DNA of 64,000 nucleotides from Plazaster borealis (lineage: Eukaryota; Echinodermata; Asteroidea; Forcipulatida; Labidiasteridae), in NCBI GenBank assembly GCA_021014325.1, contig CM037473.1, forward strand, positions 11,904,696 through 11,968,695, given 5' to 3'. Under the pieces are notes generated by a model. It did no database searches, was not told the origin of the DNA, and worked only from the letters and a program-made list of their open reading frames with translations. Numbering within the stretch: the first letter of the stretch is position 1; each line of letters begins with the position of its first letter. Shown here in pieces: positions 59,280-64,000 of the stretch. Made by a program: the position numbers and the translations under genes.

Positions 59280-61687
59280 TCATATTTTTGCTTTACCTCC
59301 ATCCTGTTTCTTTTTGACCTCCTCTGTTTTGGGTTGACGTCCCACATCCTTAGGTGCTGTTTTCGTTGTCTTCTCGGCCGTGGCGTGTCCCTCAGTTTTC
59401 TGAGCTCCATCTGTTGCCTGTTTCTTCTTCTGTCCACTTGTCTTCTTGACCTCATCTTTCTTTCCTCCTCGCTCTTTCTTGACCCTATTATCCACCGTCT
59501 CTTTCTTCTTCTCAGCCTTCTCACCATCCTCTTTCCTGCTCCTTGGTGCCTCCTTCTTCTCTCTCCGTTTGGATATGTGCATTGGCTCAATGCCATTCCT
59601 CATGCTGATTAGAGTGTCCTTGTGCGAATCTTGCAACGCTTTCCCGACGAAAGTTGTGGCAAGCCAAGGGCATGTTATTGTCAACTCCTCAGTTAGCAAC
59701 GATCCAGGCATGGAACGCCCCTCACGTTTCTCCACCGATAACCTGCTGTGCAGTTTTAGTAAGTAGCCGCGAAGAACAGCAAACTCATACTCCAACTCCT
59801 CATTTGGCCTGGAAACAGAAACAAAAAACCTACTTCAAGGGACGCTTTGACATTGATACTCACATGAGTAGAAATCAACAGGGTTACAAAAAAGTAATAG
59901 AGAGTTCAAATGATTAAAATGGGGGGACCAAGTACTTCACTTTTGCCATTATTTAACATGTAAATGACAGATATAGCAAGGCATGCTGGGTGTCCATATT
60001 GAAAACAGGGTATCCAAAAGTGATAAATTTAACTCACTTTGTTAATGACAGACGAGTCTCCAGGTTAAATGGAAGTTCGTACTCCCAGAAGAGCGGGATT
60101 ATTCGTTCCACCAGAAACAGTTTTTCTTTCACACCATTTTTCCTGGTTCGCTGTTTCAACAGGGTGCACTTGCCTCTGTAACAAATCAATAAATTATGTA
60201 ATATAATAGTATAAAATGTTTGTTGCATCTCAATTTTGTATTTTAAAACCTACAGTATGCTATTTTCAGTAAACTCAAAATACAATCAAACCAATTTGTG
60301 AAAATTTCATCACAAGAATTTTACACATGTATCTCCAATTACCTTTTATTGCTTTCATGTAATGGTTTTTAACAAATTAAAAGCAAAGATTTTGGGACAA
60401 TATTTGGCATAATACTAGTAACTGTAGTTATTAATCCTAGTCCTAGTCGTTTTACTTGAAGTTGAACTATAAGGATGAAGTTACGATGATCGCATCACTA
60501 GTAAAGTGGGGCCATCAGTGACTCTCATTGATTCTCATAATTCTGATGTCACCCTGTAACTTTTGCTTTTGGGAATTGAAAATCAATCTATCTATATACA
60601 GCACATGCATATAGGTATAATTAGTCACTCTGTACTACACTGACAACTACAATTACAAAGGTAATTATTTGAAAATTCACAATTTAAAAAAAAAGGCAGT
60701 GGATTTTTTATTTAGGCATCCTTTTAATACGATATAAAGCTGCAACGGCACTAAACATGCAAAGGGGTTGACTGTTTTTTGGGACTTAGAAATTTTACCC
60801 TGACAAAATATTAGTCTGGTTCATAATCATGCCAACATTTGTCATTGTCATTGTGACTTTGTTTTCACAGGATGGTATTTACAAGTTCAGACATTATTTT
60901 CTTAGGACGATAAAACACCTCACGATTCGATCGCATAACATGTTGATTGTTTCCTCTCAGCTGGTGCTACTGTGCTAAGTGCTGCTACCAAGATGAGAAC
61001 AAAATACTTGGTAACTTAATATCTCATATAGTTATAATGTCGGCTACTCAAGCGCGCGTCAAAGATGGCGCTATGATCTGCCGGTGTTCCAGGGAAATCT
61101 GTCCCCCGGACATTCTGTCCCCCATAAATATGGGAAATTCAACATGGGCTGGAGGAGGATGATTCAAAAGAGGACGCTATCAGAAGAAGTTTGTACACAG
61201 TTCGCCATATGGAGGGACAGAATCTCTGGGGGGGGGACACCAGAATCTCCTGCCACACCAGCTTTAAATTGAGTGAGGAAAGAATGTGAAGAACCTGTAA
61301 ACTGTTTTGAATAAAAATAAGTAGGCCCTAAATAATAATATAGTCTGATAACTCAATATAATTAATTATGAGCTCAAACACATATTTTGAAAATTGAATG
61401 ATGACATAATGTACGAATATCTCCTACAGGTAGGTAGGATATGATGGAGGAGGAAAGTACGAGATGACTAATGAGTCAGAGTAGTGCAGTGGTGGTTTGT
61501 TTACAAAAATAATTACGTACCCAAGTGTTGAATGTTTCTCTGTTGTCCTTTTCAAGTCCGAAATGAAAGTATAGACCTCTTCTGGCGACTTGTACATAAA
61601 AACGTCATTTTTTATAGTGAAGGTTGTTGGCTTGAAGAGGAAGTAAGCAATGACGGCCAAAACAACGACAATAATGATCGACTTCAT
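59280..61687 (-). CDS. membrane-anchored SRPBCC protein with lysine-rich tail
   Basis: There are three coding exons: 61687-61521, 60175-60038 and 59808-59280. Introns are phase 2 at the same positions as in the paralogue at 51650-54404, and the joined frame is 277 residues. Residues 2-18 (KSIIIVVVLAVIAYFLF) form an uncleaved-looking membrane anchor. TFTIKNDVFMYKSPEEVYTF ISDLKRTTEKH begins the START/Bet v 1-like domain, which continues through EKLFLVERIIPLFWEYELPF, PNEELEYEFAVLRGY and LLTEELTITCPWLATTFVGK. From about residue 181 to the end the protein is a Lys/Glu-rich, low-complexity tail (KKKETVDNRVKKERGGKK and similar) that the paralogue lacks. The tail could bind RNA, acidic lipid heads or protein, or act as a localisation signal; that is inference. 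A TATA-like CTATATTTTG lies about 50 bp upstream of the ATG. No known function can be named. Confidence 0.8.
60176..61087. other. intron 1 of the long SRPBCC gene
   Basis: AT-rich intron sequence with no nested gene seen. A plus-strand frame at 61038 starting ATGTCGGCTACTCAAGCGCG is short and overlaps a MITE. Confidence 0.4.
61088..61252. mobile_element. MITE with GGGGGACAGA-type ends, in intron 1
   Basis: AGGGAAATCTGTCCCCCGGA and CATTCTGTCCCCC at the left are mirrored by GGGACAGAATCTC and GGGGGACACCAGAATCTCC at the right. The arms are about 45 bp, imperfect, around a short unique centre. Confidence 0.6.
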
Positions 61688-61689
61688 GA

Positions 61690-61900
61690 CAAAAAAGTAC
61701 GTTTTTTAGTGGCCAGAAAATTGTTCTTTCTGAACAAAATATAGTGTGTGTTTGAAGAGAAGCTCCCAGACTACAACGTCGCTTTCGAGTACAATGAAAA
61801 CACACGATTATGCGCAGACGACAGAAAGGGGTCCTGACTAAATACTTGGATAAAGTTCAAAGAGCACCGCCAAGTTAGTACGTCAAGAGAGGGCGCTAGT
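61690..61900 (-). promoter_or_regulatory. upstream region of the long SRPBCC gene
   Basis: It lies directly 5' of the ATG at 61687. A TATA-like CTATATTTTG occurs near 61740 and a GTCAAGAGAGGGCGCT motif at 61882-61897, about 195 bp upstream. The same 16-mer occurs at 48855-48870. Its AGAGGGCGC part fits the CTCF core AGRKGGCRS. Confidence 0.35.
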
Positions 61901-62767
61901 CTCAAATACGAAGGGAAATATTTCAGCTATGCGTGCAATGCAGTCCCCGACGAGCCGTAATGAATAATGCGAGATGGGTAGGCCTGCTGCGCCTACATTA
62001 GAACCCGTTGCACAAATAATATTTCAAATAACTGCAGCTCAAAAAAATACGACCGGCATATTATGAAGACATTCTCTTTGAGCTCAACCCAAACCCCTGC
62101 CACGAAAATATCTTTGGAGGAAGCCTCGAAGTAAAAACAATTCAAGCCGCGGGGCAACTGAAGTAAAATACAAAAATAAATAAAATGGCGCACCCCTTCC
62201 CAAAGGCTACCAAACAATCACGAAATAAACTCACACAAATCTGCATTCCTTGTATCAATTTATTGATTTACACAATGTACATCAATGGTCAAGCATTCTG
62301 GCTAGGTTATGGTCAGTCAACGTAAAACAAAATCACAGATCTCTGGATATATAACATTTTTTTATCGCCTTTTCCATCTCTACAACTTTGGTTTCTTGAT
62401 AAAGAAAGAAGCACAGTGAGCTTAAATAAAACCAAGTTTCATAAAGAGTAGCAACAACAACAACCACACCCTGAAAACATAACAAAAGAAAAATAAATCA
62501 ATTAATGAAAAAAATGCTCCCAGAATACTCATGAAATCGTCCATGTTCGTCAACTGTAAGTTGTAAGCCAAAGTTGATTGCATGAAAGCCATTTGCAACT
62601 GACCTTACTGAATTACTGAGGGAAACAATGACATATAATTTCTAAACTCAACATTAATCAATTTGATTTATTCCTGCAAACATTCAACAGGGATGAGATT
62701 GGACGAATGTGAAAATTCCTGAAAATAGCTTGCAGGTCTGGGTCCCCCCTTATTCTATACCTCTCAA
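61901..62767. other. no gene recognised
   Basis: Intergenic AT-rich sequence. No splice-flanked frame is seen. Confidence 0.35.
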
Positions 62768-63157
62768 TTAAAGGCACTGGCCACTATTGGTAATTACTCA
62801 AAATAATTGTTAGCATAAAAACTTACTTTGTAACGATCAATGGAGAGCTGTTGATAGTATAAAACATTTAATTGTGAAAAACGGCTCCCTCTAAAGTAAC
62901 GTCATTTTTGAGAAAAAAGTAATTTCTCAGTAAAATATTTGAGTTCATTTCGAGACCTCACGCGTGAGGTCTCGAAATCACATCTGAAAGCACACAACTT
63001 CGTGTGACAAGGGTGTTTTTTCTTCCATTATTATCTCGCAACTTCGATGACCAATTGAGTTCAAATTTTCACAGGTTTGTTATGTTGTGCATATGTTGAG
63101 ATAAACCAAGTGAGAAGACTGGTCTTTGACAATTACCAAAGGTGTCCAGTGTCTTTC
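62768..63157. mobile_element. TTAA-flanked MITE, family 1, copy h with different centre
   Basis: The left end is TTAAAGGCACTGGCCACTAT and the right end CAAAGGTGTCCAGTGTCTTT. The flanking arms match copies a, b and g. The central palindrome is replaced by a different perfect 30-bp one at 62948-62977 (core GAGACCTCACGCGTGAGGTC). Confidence 0.8.
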
Positions 63158-64000
63158 AGGAGGTTTACAGACTGTGCATCACCAGAAATACACAACTACA
63201 GGTTTGGACACAAGTGTAATCTAATTCTTTCTCCCTTTGGTGAATGCTCGACTTCTTTCTTGAAAATTTAAAAGCTCAAGGAGGTTTTCAGAAAATCCTG
63301 AAATGGGGAACAATCCTGAGAAATCACATGTCTGTCATTATTCGGTTGTCATCACCGGTTGTATTTTTAAAAAACCCAAGTTAAATCACCATGGCTTTTA
63401 TCTGAAGAACAAGAAATTGTATCCTTTCCAAAAAGCCATAAAAGTAATCATCCACACGAAACAAAGATCATGTCAGGATGACCCCCCCCCAAAAAAAAGG
63501 TGTTTTGTTTTTCTTTCAATGTAATTATTCGTCTGTGAGAGCATTTATATAAGTGCAGATATTAAGAACACATAGTAGAAAAAACCTTAAGTTTTGGCAC
63601 TGTTGCATTTGCCTCACAATCCACGTAAGGGAATTTAAATCACTAAAGATGAACATAAAATCAGGTTGAACTGTCCAAAGGTAGAGGCCATAACTTATCT
63701 AAATTTTGTATTGAATACAAAAAAAACCGTCCACCCCCCCCTTTGATTTTAACAATATAATACTAAATTCACACAAGTTTCCCGTTTTCCCTCTTTCTTA
63801 CTTTTGAATCACTGCACTCAATTATGCAACCCACAAATAACCCAGAATACATAAATAAACCCCCCAAAAACCTAACCACATTTCAATCATAAAAAGAATA
63901 TTACCGGATTTTATCCCCACAGAACCTGCCCTCAAAATATACACTAAAACAATAACTGACAAACGAAACCATCACGATAAACTAAGATTGCACAACTTGC
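63158..64000. other. no gene recognised
   Basis: AT-rich sequence with short C and A runs. No exon, repeat or element was identified. Confidence 0.35.

Noticed and set aside
61038..61162. Plus-strand frame beginning ATGTCGGCTACTCAAG
   Set aside because: It runs into a MITE and lies in an intron of the minus-strand SRPBCC gene, with no independent support.

Overview
This is animal nuclear DNA: AT-rich, intron-bearing genes with GT-AG splice signals, no operons, and most of the sequence in mobile elements and tandem repeats. The abundance of short TTAA-flanked inverted-repeat elements, tRNA-derived SINEs and a CR1/jockey-type LINE suggests a marine invertebrate deuterostome. An echinoderm, possibly a sea star, is my best guess; this rests on recognising the repeat style, not on a diagnostic gene.

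Layout. 0.6-1.7 kb (+): last two exons of an unrecognised membrane protein. 3.1-3.5 kb: a coding-like stretch broken by two TGA codons. 9.98-10.34 kb (+): last two exons of another unrecognised gene. 11.4-12.0 kb: 59-bp tandem array. 13.5-14.9 kb: degenerate repeats carrying seven same-orientation CTCF-like motifs. 15.3-16.1 kb: C-rich minisatellite. 19.25-24.05 kb: a 124-bp satellite split by a decayed LINE. 29.1-30.8 kb: a recent tandem duplication. 30.9-36.1 kb: a 5.2-kb minisatellite with higher-order structure. 36.1-37.9 kb: a dead Ty3/Gypsy pol relic with a SINE inside. 37.96-42.24 kb: two diverged LTR-like repeats around an extremely T-rich 3.4 kb. 43.7-44.9 kb: a large palindromic fold-back element. 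46.4-47.3 kb: a 95-97-bp tandem array whose unit holds a hairpin.

The best-supported genes are two tandem paralogues on the minus strand, at 51.65-54.40 kb and 59.28-61.69 kb. Each has three coding exons and two phase-2 introns at equivalent positions, and encodes an N-terminal membrane anchor followed by a START/Bet v 1-like (SRPBCC) fold. The upstream paralogue has gained a lysine-rich tail of about 95 residues. Upstream of the downstream paralogue is a cluster of five copies of a GTGGCTCTTCGTGAAAA-like motif. Upstream of the other is a 16-bp AGAGGGCGC-containing motif that occurs identically at 48.86 kb.

The genes show no evident shared pathway apart from the paralogue pair. All protein family and element calls come from reading motifs, without database searches.
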